A DNA stretch of 50,394 nt from Nitriliruptoraceae bacterium (GTDB lineage: Bacteria > Actinomycetota > Nitriliruptoria > Nitriliruptorales > Nitriliruptoraceae), in NCBI GenBank assembly GCA_007130695.1, contig SLRZ01000041.1, positions 1 to 50,394 on the forward strand. Reading direction: 5' to 3'. Numbering within the stretch: position 1 is the stretch's first letter; each line of letters begins with the position of its first letter. This document shows positions 16,892 through 23,588 of the stretch, in pieces. The position numbers and the translations under genes were made by a program. Below the pieces are notes generated by a model. It was not told the origin of the DNA, made no database searches, and saw only the letters and a program-made list of their open reading frames with translations.

Positions 16892-17695
16892 GTGCCCCGC
16901 GTCACCGTCTACCACTGCACGCCCCCGCGCCGGCTGCCCCTGATCGAGGAGGAGGGTCTGCGCACGCGGGTCGACCTGACCGACCGTCTCGGTCCCCCCG
17001 GCGAGCTCGACCAGGCGGCGCCCGGCACCTTCGGACACGGCAAGCGGGTCTCCGCCTGGTTCCACCTCGAGGAGGCCGAACGCCGCGTCGGCGAGCTCGG
17101 TGCCGGCCTGGTCAGCTTCTCGGTCGACCCCGCCAAGGCCGTCGCCGCCCCCGCCTCGCTCCGGGAGTCGGGCGACGCGGCCCGCTACTGGGAGGCGACC
17201 CGGCCGCTGAAGGAGATCCTCGACGAGGGCGAGCCGCCGGCCGACCTCGAGGTCCACCAGAACCTCCCCGTGCGGGCGAAGTACCTGCAGCTGCACGCCC
17301 CCCGCGTCGGCGACGACGAACTCGGGGAGTACGCCCCGCTGGTCGCCGCGGTCGCCGACGACGACCGGCTGTCGGCCAAGGCGCTGATGCACCTCGCCGT
17401 CATCGCCTCCGAGGGCGACTTCGAGAGCGCCTCCTTCACCGCCGCGTGCGCGCTGGCCTGGCGGGACCAGGAGGACCCGGAGAGTATCGTGCGCGAGCTC
17501 ATGGAGGCCGACCCGGACAAGGTGGCCAGCGCGGTCCTCGCGGAGTACGGCAGCGAGGCGCCGGAGGCGACGACCCGCCTGCGCGAGGTGCTCGAGGAGA
17601 CCCGCACCTGGTCCGAGCAGAACGGTCTCGAGCACGGGCGGGGGATCTTCGCCCGCACGGCGGTCGTCCTCGAGGATCTGCCTGAGCACGTGTGA
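16892..17695 (+). CDS. Unknown protein, N-terminal region reminiscent of ADP-ribosyltransferase-fold proteins
   Basis: A 267-residue protein I cannot assign to a family. It opens with VTVYHCTPPRRLPLIEEEGL, which resembles the H-x-T and I-x-x-x-G-L start of DarT/RES-like and other ART-fold proteins. Near residue 50 is GKRVSAWFHLEEAER. Near residue 125 is LEVHQNLPVRAKYLQL, shaped like the last ART strand with its glutamate. Residues 145-267 are helical and acidic. This resemblance is by eye only. GTG at 16892 follows CGGAGGAC at good spacing. No antitoxin-like partner is seen beside it. Confidence 0.6.
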   Translation: MPRVTVYHCTPPRRLPLIEEEGLRTRVDLTDRLGPPGELDQAAPGTFGHGKRVSAWFHLEEAERRVGELGAGLVSFSVDPAKAVAAPASLRESGDAARYWEATRPLKEILDEGEPPADLEVHQNLPVRAKYLQLHAPRVGDDELGEYAPLVAAVADDDRLSAKALMHLAVIASEGDFESASFTAACALAWRDQEDPESIVRELMEADPDKVASAVLAEYGSEAPEATTRLREVLEETRTWSEQNGLEHGRGIFARTAVVLEDLPEHV

Positions 17696-17752
17696 GCTGC
17701 GGGGCGCACCACCCGGCCGTGCCCCGACGGGCCCGGCCGGGGGCTCCCGTTG

Positions 17753-17959
17753 CTACAGGCTCACGATGTTGAGCTGGACGACGCGGGGCTCGTCCCCGTC
17801 CTCCTCGAGCTCGAACCGGATCCGCTGCCCGAGCCGCAGTTCCATCAGCCCGGAGGCGGCGAAGGCCTGGCGGTCGATGTCGCGTTCGACGAGGTCGTCC
17901 TGCACCAGGGAACCGGTACCGGTGTCGGGATCGAAGTGCTTGACGGTGCCCTGCGGCAT
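17753..17959 (-). CDS. Divergent cold-shock-domain-like small protein
   Basis: A 68-residue protein that begins MPQGTVKHFDPDTGTGSLVQ and continues through a short acidic segment to LGQRIRFELEEDGDEPRVVQ. Length and strand order match CspA-type OB folds, which bind single-stranded nucleic acid. The RNP1 region reads TGTGSLVQDD instead of the usual aromatic-rich KGFGFI, so the normal base-stacking surface is largely missing. ATG at 17959 has GGAG at seven bases, and TATCCT lies about 36 bases upstream. The gene converges with the unknown gene ending at 17695 and is divergent from the LapA-like gene. Confidence 0.65.
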   Translation of the reverse strand: MPQGTVKHFDPDTGTGSLVQDDLVERDIDRQAFAASGLMELRLGQRIRFELEEDGDEPRVVQLNIVSL

Positions 17960-18075
17960 CCATTGTCTCCTCGTACCGGGGGCGGGCGTGGCGCAGGATA
18001 GCCGGGTGGTCCATGCTGGCCCGCACCACGCCACCCGGACTGACCCGGGGTGCGGGCCGACGAGTGAGGGCAGGC

Positions 18076-18495
18076 ATGGGTGAGCAGAAGGACACGCCGG
18101 GCGACGAGCCGCAGCGGCCGACGACGCCGGGACCGGACGGGCCTGCCGGAAAGGAGGGCCGGTCCGGCGCCCCGCCGCAGGATGAAGAGGCCGGGGCCGC
18201 GAAACCCGCCACGCCGCTGACCCAGCAGATCGGTCGGGTGGTCCTGTTGCTGCTGCTGGTGCTGTTCGGGATCTTCGCGGCGACCAACGCCCAACCCGTG
18301 GACTTCTCCTGGGTCTTCGGCGAGACCGAGGTGGTCGAGCGTCCCGGGGGTGAGACCGCGGGGGGTGTGCCCCTGATCGTGCTGCTGGTGCTCTCGTTCG
18401 TGATCGGCGGCGTCGTTGGTGGCGGGCTCGCCTGGCAGAGCGCGCGGGCCCGGCGGCGTGACCGGGAGACCGGTTCCGGGACGCGGGCCCGGTGA
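18076..18495 (+). CDS. LapA (DUF1049) domain membrane protein
   Basis: A 139-residue protein. Residues 1-50 are a Pro/Gly/Glu-rich cytosolic tail. The first helix is VVLLLLLVLFGIFAATNAQP, followed by VDFSWVFGETEV, the typical N-x-x-V-x-x-x-x-F turn of DUF1049/LapA proteins. The second helix is PLIVLLVLSFVIGGVVGG, then an arginine-rich tail. The family is tied to lipopolysaccharide assembly in proteobacteria, but the actinobacterial role is unknown. ATG at 18076 follows GAGGG. The gene converges with cofC. Confidence 0.75.
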   Translation: MGEQKDTPGDEPQRPTTPGPDGPAGKEGRSGAPPQDEEAGAAKPATPLTQQIGRVVLLLLLVLFGIFAATNAQPVDFSWVFGETEVVERPGGETAGGVPLIVLLVLSFVIGGVVGGGLAWQSARARRRDRETGSGTRAR

Positions 18496-18539
18496 CGTCG
18501 GGACGGCACGGTGGCCGGCGGTGTGGGGCGTGGGAGCGT

Positions 18540-19187
18540 TCAGCTCGCGGCGCGGCCGGTGCGTTCCAGGGTCGTGAGCAGGGTCGCGGTGGCCGCGCCG
18601 ACGGGCAGTTCGCGCAGGGCGAGCAGGTCCGCGACGGTGTCCACGTCGTGCTCGAAACCGGGGGCACGGACCGTCGAGGCCGCCACCCCGGCCTCGGCCG
18701 CGAACCGCAGGTGGCGCTCGGCCGATGCCGCGCCGTAGCCGGTCGGCATGACGCCCGCGGGACGCCGCAGCAGCCCACCGGTCCCGCCGTCGGAGGTCGG
18801 GGCGATCACCACCGGGGCGGGGTCGGCCAGAACCTGCTCGATCTCGCCGGCCCGCAGGCAGGGCAGGTCGGCCGCCACCACCAGCAGCGGCGCGTCGGCG
18901 GGGACGTGACGGGCGGCGTGTGCCAGTGCACGGTCCAGGCCGCCCGCGCCGGGGGCGTCGCGCACCGACTCGAGCCCGATCGCGTCGGCGGCGGCCAGTG
19001 CCGCGGGGCCCTCGGCGGCAACGAGGATCCGGCCCACCCCGGCGGCGGCCAGGGACGCGGCCACGTCCGCCAGCATCGCCCCTGCCAGGGCGGTGCGTTC
19101 CGACTCCCTGAGCCGGGACGACAGGCGCGTCTTCCCGCCGGTGCGCAGGGGGACGATCACGGTGGTGGAGCTGGGGCCGGACGACAT
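18540..19187 (-). CDS. cofC: 2-phospho-L-lactate / phosphoenolpyruvate guanylyltransferase (F420 synthesis)
   Basis: A 215-residue GT-A nucleotidyltransferase of the CofC/FbiD family, which makes the guanylated donor for the coenzyme F420 side chain. The N-terminal VIVPLRTGGKTRLSSRL replaces the usual VPVK-KSRL substrate loop. LLVVAADLPCLRAGEIEQVL gives the aspartate of the metal site, APTSDGGTG is the typical loop, and HDVDTVADL closes the fold. ATG at 19187 follows TACGCT by seven bases with no ribosome site, so the mRNA may be leaderless. The pairing with divergent gpsA matches actinobacterial genomes such as M. tuberculosis, where fbiD neighbours gpsA and ddlA. Confidence 0.87.
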   Translation of the reverse strand: MSSGPSSTTVIVPLRTGGKTRLSSRLRESERTALAGAMLADVAASLAAAGVGRILVAAEGPAALAAADAIGLESVRDAPGAGGLDRALAHAARHVPADAPLLVVAADLPCLRAGEIEQVLADPAPVVIAPTSDGGTGGLLRRPAGVMPTGYGAASAERHLRFAAEAGVAASTVRAPGFEHDVDTVADLLALRELPVGAATATLLTTLERTGRAAS

Positions 19188-19194
19188 GGACGCG

Positions 19195-19200
19195 AGCGTA
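19195..19200 (-). promoter_or_regulatory. -10-like TACGCT placed for leaderless cofC mRNA
   Basis: On the minus strand TACGCT is followed by seven bases and the cofC ATG. The gpsA -10-like box starts 29 bases away on the other strand, so the two promoters are back to back. Confidence 0.55.
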
Positions 19201-19228
19201 GCCCCGTCGCCGGCCCGCGACGGACCGC

Positions 19229-19234
19229 TAGGTT
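19229..19234 (+). promoter_or_regulatory. -10-like TAGGTT for gpsA
   Basis: TAGGTT lies 33 bases before the gpsA GTG, which also has a GGAG-containing leader. Confidence 0.5.
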
Positions 19235-19267
19235 GCCGGCACACGGGAGCTCGGAGAGGAGCGCGCA

Positions 19268-20281
19268 GTGGCCAAGGTCGCGGTGATGGGATCGGGGTCG
19301 TGGGGGACCGCCTTCGCCCAGATGTGCGTCGACGCGGGATCCGACACCACGATCTGGGCGCGACGCACCGAGGTGGCCCGGGAGATCGACATCGAGGGGA
19401 CCAACGCCGCCTACCTGCCCGACACCCGCCTCCCCGACGCGCTCGCGGCGACCGACGATCCGGAGGTCGCGCTGGCCGGTGCGGACGTGGTCGTCCTGGC
19501 GGTCCCGTCGGTGGGCATCGAGGCGCAGCTGCGGCAGTGGGGCGGGAGCATCCCCGCCGAGGCGACGCTCGTGAGCCTCATCAAGGGCGTGGGCGTGGAG
19601 ACGCTGAGCTTCGGCAGCGAGGTCATCAGCCAGAGCCTGGACTGCGACCCGGACCGGGTCGTGGTCGTCAGCGGCCCCAACCTCGCGAAGGAGTGCGCCC
19701 TGCGGCAACCGGCCGCAACCGTCGCGGCCTGCCCCGACCTCACCCGGGCGGAGCAGGTCCAGAACGCGGTCATGGCCCCCTACTTCCGGGTCTACACCAA
19801 CCCGGACAAGGTCGCGGTCGAGGTGGCGGGGGCCGTCAAGAACGTGATCGCCATCGCCACCGGCATGGCCCACGGCATGGGCTACGGCGACAACACCCGC
19901 GCGGCGGTGATCACCCGGGGCCTCGCGGAGATGACCCGCCTGGGGGTCGCGATCGGCGGTGACGCGCTGACGTTCTCCGGGCTCGCCGGGGTCGGTGACC
20001 TCGTGGCCACGTGCACCTCGGACAAGTCACGGAACCAGACGGTCGGGGCGCGCCTCGGGGCGGGGGAGACCCTCGAGGAGATCATCGACTCGATGAACAT
20101 GGTGGCGGAGGGCGTGAAGTCCTCCCAGGCGATCGTCGGGCTCGCCGAGCGCCACGGGGTGGACATGCCGATCGCCGCCGGCGTGGTGGCCGTCTGCCAC
20201 CACGGTGCCCAGCCACAGGACCTCGTGGGCGCGTTGCTGTCGCGCTCGGCGAAGCCCGAGATCTACGGCCTCGACGGCTGA
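19268..20281 (+). CDS. gpsA: Glycerol-3-phosphate dehydrogenase [NAD(P)+]
   Basis: A 337-residue GpsA, reducing dihydroxyacetone phosphate to sn-glycerol-3-phosphate for phospholipids. The dinucleotide motif is VMGSGSWGTAFAQM, followed by TIWARRTEVAREI. VSGPNLAKECALRQPAA, the lysine motif VAGAVKNVIAIATGMAHG and GYGDNTRAAVITRGLAEM form the catalytic domain. GVGDLVATCTSDKSRN is the usual substrate-phosphate loop. Length fits the family. GTG at 19268 has a GGAGAGGAG leader. A strong hairpin follows the stop codon. Confidence 0.94.
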   Translation: MAKVAVMGSGSWGTAFAQMCVDAGSDTTIWARRTEVAREIDIEGTNAAYLPDTRLPDALAATDDPEVALAGADVVVLAVPSVGIEAQLRQWGGSIPAEATLVSLIKGVGVETLSFGSEVISQSLDCDPDRVVVVSGPNLAKECALRQPAATVAACPDLTRAEQVQNAVMAPYFRVYTNPDKVAVEVAGAVKNVIAIATGMAHGMGYGDNTRAAVITRGLAEMTRLGVAIGGDALTFSGLAGVGDLVATCTSDKSRNQTVGARLGAGETLEEIIDSMNMVAEGVKSSQAIVGLAERHGVDMPIAAGVVAVCHHGAQPQDLVGALLSRSAKPEIYGLDG

Positions 20282-20297
20282 CGGCCCGGAGACGAAG

Positions 20298-20332
20298 CAG
20301 CGCCCCCGACCGCTGGAAGGTCGGGGGCGCTG
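20298..20332. terminator. Strong bidirectional terminator between gpsA and SDR gene
   Basis: A perfect 14-bp inverted repeat (left arm 20298-20311, right arm 20319-20332) with a 7-base loop is followed by TTCT. It lies between two convergent genes and can serve both. Confidence 0.85.
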
Positions 20333-20379
20333 TTCTGGCGGCGCGGTCGGGCGGCCGCCGGTGTCCGGTCGGGCCGGGG

Positions 20380-21297
20380 TCAGTCGAAGGTGATGCCCAG
20401 CGCCTGGATGATCTTGCCGGTCTGCTCACCGACGCCGTTGGTGAACTCCTTGCAGTCGCCGCCGAGCTGGTTGACCTCGTCCCACTTCTCCGCGACGTCC
20501 TCGATGCTGGGGACCTCCTGGAAGGCGACGCCCTCGCCCTCGAGGAGCGCCACGCGGGCCATGTAGCCACCACCCACGGAGAAGATCTTGCCCGTCTCGG
20601 TGCACTCCTCGGAGGCGAGGTAGGCGACCAGAGGCGAGACGAAGTCGGGCTTGAGCCGCTCGAGCAGCTGTTCGGGCATGAGGTCCTCGGTCATCCGCGA
20701 CGCGGCGACCGGTGCGATGGCGTTGGCGGTGACGTTGTACTTCGCGCCCTCGATCGCCAGGCTGCGGGTGAGACCGACGAGGCCGAGCTTCGCCGCCGAG
20801 TAGTTCGTCTGGCCGAAGTTGCCGTACAGCCCGGACCCCGACGTCGTGTTGATGACGCGGCCGAAGCTGTTGTCGCGCATGTGCGGCCACGCGGCCCGGG
20901 CGACGTGGAAGCCGCCGTGCAGGTGGACGGCGAGCACGGAGTCCACCTCGGACTGGTCCATCTTGTGGAAGGACTTGTCGCGCAGGATGCCGGCGTTGTT
21001 CACCAGGATGTCGACGCTGCCGAAGTTGTCGAGCGCGGTCTGGACGATGGCCTCGCCGCCCTCCCAGCTCGCGACGTTGTCGTAGTTCGCGACGGCCTCG
21101 CCGCCCGCGTCCTTGATCTCCTGGACGACCGCGTCGGCCATCTCGGAGCCGCCACCGGAGCCGTCACGGCTGCCGCCGAGGTCGTTGACGACGACCTTGG
21201 CGCCGCGGCTGGCCAGCAGCAGTGCGTGGCTGCGTCCGAGGCCACCTCCGGCGCCGGTGATGACGGCGACGCGTCCCTCGAAGTCGATCTGTGCCAC
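20380..21297 (-). CDS. SDR family dehydrogenase, MFE-2-like (3R)-hydroxyacyl-CoA dehydrogenase
   Basis: A 305-residue short-chain dehydrogenase. It has the TGAGGGLGRSHALLLASRGA cofactor site and VVNDLGGSRDGSGGG, a loop typical of the dehydrogenase unit of multifunctional beta-oxidation enzyme type 2. NNAG follows, then TTSGSGLYGNFGQTNYSAAK with the Ser-Tyr-Lys catalytic set. The C-terminal 60 residues extend past the usual ~250 residues, as in MFE-2 units. A role in acyl-CoA metabolism is inferred. GTG at 21297 has CAGGAGG nine bases away. The leader back to TAGGGT at 21401-21406 is about 100 bases. It is divergent from ddl. Confidence 0.82.
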   Translation of the reverse strand: MAQIDFEGRVAVITGAGGGLGRSHALLLASRGAKVVVNDLGGSRDGSGGGSEMADAVVQEIKDAGGEAVANYDNVASWEGGEAIVQTALDNFGSVDILVNNAGILRDKSFHKMDQSEVDSVLAVHLHGGFHVARAAWPHMRDNSFGRVINTTSGSGLYGNFGQTNYSAAKLGLVGLTRSLAIEGAKYNVTANAIAPVAASRMTEDLMPEQLLERLKPDFVSPLVAYLASEECTETGKIFSVGGGYMARVALLEGEGVAFQEVPSIEDVAEKWDEVNQLGGDCKEFTNGVGEQTGKIIQALGITFD

Positions 21298-21400
21298 GGT
21301 GGTGCCTCCTGGTCGGTTCGAATGTCTGGCGTGGTCGTCGGGCCGACACGTTTCCTGGCCGCGTACGCGACCGATGGAGCGCGGGCCCGTTCGGCGACAG

Positions 21401-21406
21401 ACCCTA
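21401..21406 (-). promoter_or_regulatory. -10-like TAGGGT for the SDR gene
   Basis: On the minus strand TAGGGT lies about 104 bases before the SDR start, just beyond the tandem repeat at 21430-21470. It is the best promoter candidate in this spacer. Confidence 0.35.
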
Positions 21407-21429
21407 CCCGGACGGGCGGCGGGCCCCGA

Positions 21430-21470
21430 ACCCGTACCGGTGCCCCCGGACCCGTACCGGTGCCCCCCGG
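21430..21470. repeat. Tandem 20-bp direct repeat in the divergent SDR/ddl spacer
   Basis: Two head-to-tail copies begin ACCCGTACCGGTGCCCC, at 21430-21449 and 21450-21470; the second has one extra C. They lie between the divergent -10-like boxes at 21401-21406 and 21489-21494, a typical place for operators. Confidence 0.7.
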
Positions 21471-21488
21471 CGCCCGGGAGCCGGTCGC

Positions 21489-21494
21489 TAGGCT
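21489..21494 (+). promoter_or_regulatory. -10-like TAGGCT for ddl
   Basis: TAGGCT lies 46 bases before the ddl GTG and right after the tandem repeat. Confidence 0.5.
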
Positions 21495-21539
21495 GCGCCG
21501 CGAACACGATCCGTCGTCGACCACTGCTGTGGAGCCCCC

Positions 21540-22604
21540 GTGACCAGCGCGCTGATCCTGTACGGCGGACGATCGAGTGAGCACGAGATCTCGTGCCTGT
21601 CGGCCAGGTCGGTGCTGGAGGTACTCGACCGAGACCGCTGGGACGTCATCACGGTCGGCATCACGCGGGATGGCCGCTGGACGCTGACGGACGGCGACAT
21701 CGAGCCGGTCGCGGGCCGACCGCTGCCGGAGGTCGACGAGGCGGGAACGACGGTCGGGCTCGTCGGTTCGCGTTCCGGGCCCCGGCTGCTCTCGCTCGAC
21801 GAATCGACCGGACGCGCCGAGACGGTGGCCGAGCCCCGGGTCGCGTTCCCCGTCCTCCACGGCCCCTTCGGCGAGGACGGCACGGTGCAGGGGCTGCTCG
21901 ACAGTGTGGGCCTGCCCTACGTGGGCGCTGACGTCACGGCGTCCTCGATCGGGGTGGACAAGGCGGCGATGAAGGCGGCCTTCGGTGCGGCGGGCCTGCC
22001 GCAGGGCGAGTACCGGATCGTCTCGCGACGTACGTGGAAGCAGGACCCCGACGCGGTGCAGGCCCAGCTCGCCGACCTGCCGCTGCCATGGTTCTGCAAG
22101 CCGGCCCGTCAGGGGTCCTCGATCGGCATCAGCAAGGTCGACACGCCCGACGAGCTCGCCGAGGCACTCGCCGAGGCCTACCGCTACGACGAGGTGGCCG
22201 TCGTCGAACAGGGGCTGACCGAGCCGCGGGAGCTCGAGGTCGGGGTCATGGGCGCGGGGGAGTTGTCCGTCACCGCCGCCGGCGAGATCCGCCCCTCGCA
22301 CGAGTTCTACGACTTCGAGGCCAAGTATCTCGACGACTCGGAGCTGGTGGTCCCCGCCGAGCTGCCGGAGGGCTACGCCGGGCGGGTCGACGAGCTCGCG
22401 CGGAAGGCCTACGAGGCGATCGGCTGCCGGGGAATGGCGCGGGTCGACCTCTTCCTCGTCGACGGTGAGCTGCTGGTGAACGAGATCAACACGATCCCGG
22501 GGTTCACGCCCAATTCGATGTTTCCGCGCCTGTGGGATGCCGAGGGGCTGCCCTACCCGGCCCTGGTGGACCGCCTGCTGCAGAGCGCGCTCGACGAGGC
22601 TTGA
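21540..22604 (+). CDS. ddl: D-alanine--D-alanine ligase
   Basis: A 354-residue ATP-grasp ligase that joins two D-alanines for peptidoglycan. It begins LYGGRSSEHEISCLSARSVL, the family N-terminal motif. HGPFGEDGTVQGLLD is the substrate loop, KPARQGSSIGISKV lies in the ATP-grasp lid, and VNEINTIPGFTPNSMFPRLW carries the metal ligands and oxyanion residues. The full length matches Ddl enzymes. GTG at 21540 is the start. The gene follows gpsA in the usual actinobacterial order, here with the divergent SDR gene placed between. An inverted repeat lies 45 bases after the stop. Confidence 0.94.
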   Translation: MTSALILYGGRSSEHEISCLSARSVLEVLDRDRWDVITVGITRDGRWTLTDGDIEPVAGRPLPEVDEAGTTVGLVGSRSGPRLLSLDESTGRAETVAEPRVAFPVLHGPFGEDGTVQGLLDSVGLPYVGADVTASSIGVDKAAMKAAFGAAGLPQGEYRIVSRRTWKQDPDAVQAQLADLPLPWFCKPARQGSSIGISKVDTPDELAEALAEAYRYDEVAVVEQGLTEPRELEVGVMGAGELSVTAAGEIRPSHEFYDFEAKYLDDSELVVPAELPEGYAGRVDELARKAYEAIGCRGMARVDLFLVDGELLVNEINTIPGFTPNSMFPRLWDAEGLPYPALVDRLLQSALDEA

Positions 22605-22649
22605 CGCGTCCACGGTGACCGTGGGCGCCGATCGGCGTGCATGCGTCAC

Positions 22650-22670
22650 AAAGCGCACCACGGGCGCTTT
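22650..22670 (+). terminator. Candidate terminator after ddl
   Basis: AAAGCGC at 22650-22656 pairs with GCGCTTT at 22664-22670 across a 7-base loop. The T-run lies within the stem, so it is only a moderate candidate. Confidence 0.4.
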
Positions 22671-22803
22671 CGCCGGAGTGGGGCCACCCGGGCCCCGGAG
22701 CGAAACGGCGCATTCTAGCGAGGCCGTGGAGGCCGGTCCAGGGGGTTGCTCTGGCCGAGTGGCGGGGCATCGATTGGCCAGAACCCCGGGGGGACCCCGT
22801 ATC

Positions 22804-22959
22804 ATGGGGGCCGAGGACGATGAGGCGTCGTCCCGATCGCGAGCACCCGAGGAGGTGATCGTCAGGCCGTCACGGGTCGAGGAAAGCCGTCCGACCCGCG
22901 CATCCCGCACCAAGCGTCCCACTGGCCCCGGCCAGTACGGGCCGACGTCCGGGGTGTGA
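22804..22959 (+). CDS. Possible 51-residue peptide upstream of ectA
   Basis: ATG at 22804 opens MGAEDDEASSRSRAPEEVIV and runs to TGA at 22957-22959, four bases before the ectA ATG. That spacing would allow translational coupling. The peptide is charged, with no hydrophobic core and no known family. The ATG overlaps the TATCAT box, so this start cannot be used by a transcript from that box; a GTG further down (about 22856) next to GAGGAG would be the alternative. It may be non-coding leader. Confidence 0.25.
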   Translation: MGAEDDEASSRSRAPEEVIVRPSRVEESRPTRASRTKRPTGPGQYGPTSGV

Positions 22960-22963
22960 TCAA

Positions 22964-23476
22964 ATGGCCGTTGTCATGGGCGACGCGCGGATGCGAACGC
23001 CGGAGGTGTCGGATGGCGCCGCCGTCTGGTCCCTGCTCTCCGAGGCGGGACTGGACCGTAACTCGCCCTACGCGTACCTGCTGGTGTGCACCGACTTCGC
23101 CGAGACGTCCTTGATCGCCGAGGACGACCAGGGACCGGTCGGGGCGGTTGCCGCCTACCGGCCGCCGACACGGCCCGAGGCCGTGTTCGTGTGGCAGGTC
23201 GGCGTCGCGGACCGGGGCCGCGGCCAGGGGTTGGCCCGCCGGATGCTGCACGAGGTGCTGGCACTGCCGGCGAACAAGGACGTCCGTGAACTGACCGCCA
23301 CGGTCACCCCCGACAACGAGGCCTCCCTGAGGCTCTTCCGGGGACTCGCGCGGGATCTCGGCGTCGAATGCCGGGAGAAGCCGCGGTTCCTGGCCGAGCA
23401 CTTCCCCTCCGAGGCCGGCACGCACGAGCCCGAGCACGAACTCGCCATCGGCCCCCTGCCGTCCGAGAGTCCCTGA
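22964..23476 (+). CDS. ectA: L-2,4-diaminobutyrate N-acetyltransferase
   Basis: A 170-residue GNAT enzyme that acetylates diaminobutyrate, the second step to ectoine. The family features are DRNSPYAYLLVCTDFAETSL near residue 30, then VGAVAAYRPPTRPEAVFVWQ, the acetyl-CoA loop VADRGRGQGLARRML and TVTPDNEASLRLFRGLA. Length is typical. ATG at 22964 begins MAVVMGDARMRTPEV; internal ATG codons at residues 5 and 10 could also serve. It heads ectA-ectB-ectC-ectD. Confidence 0.93.
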   Translation: MAVVMGDARMRTPEVSDGAAVWSLLSEAGLDRNSPYAYLLVCTDFAETSLIAEDDQGPVGAVAAYRPPTRPEAVFVWQVGVADRGRGQGLARRMLHEVLALPANKDVRELTATVTPDNEASLRLFRGLARDLGVECREKPRFLAEHFPSEAGTHEPEHELAIGPLPSESP

Positions 23477-23588
23477 CACCGCTCCAGGCGCATCACCCAT
23501 GCCGCCGCGGCGGACGACGCGCGCGGTACCACCAGCCTCAGCACGAGATGCACAGCGCCCAGCTGCCCGACGAACGTCGAGGATGATG

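Larger units (their letters stand above)
22605..22963 (+). other. 359-base region between ddl and ectA
   Basis: It holds a small hairpin at 22650-22670, TATCAT at 22800-22805 (a -10-like box) and a possible 51-codon ORF from 22804. A tRNA-like string near 22745-22790 was considered and dismissed. This is where ect expression control would be expected. Confidence 0.45.

Noticed and set aside
22735-22795. tRNA-like string (CTGGCCGAGTGGC) upstream of ectA
   Set aside because: It recalls the D-arm of Leu/Ser tRNAs, but no acceptor stem, anticodon arm or GGTTCGAAT-type T-arm can be formed around it.
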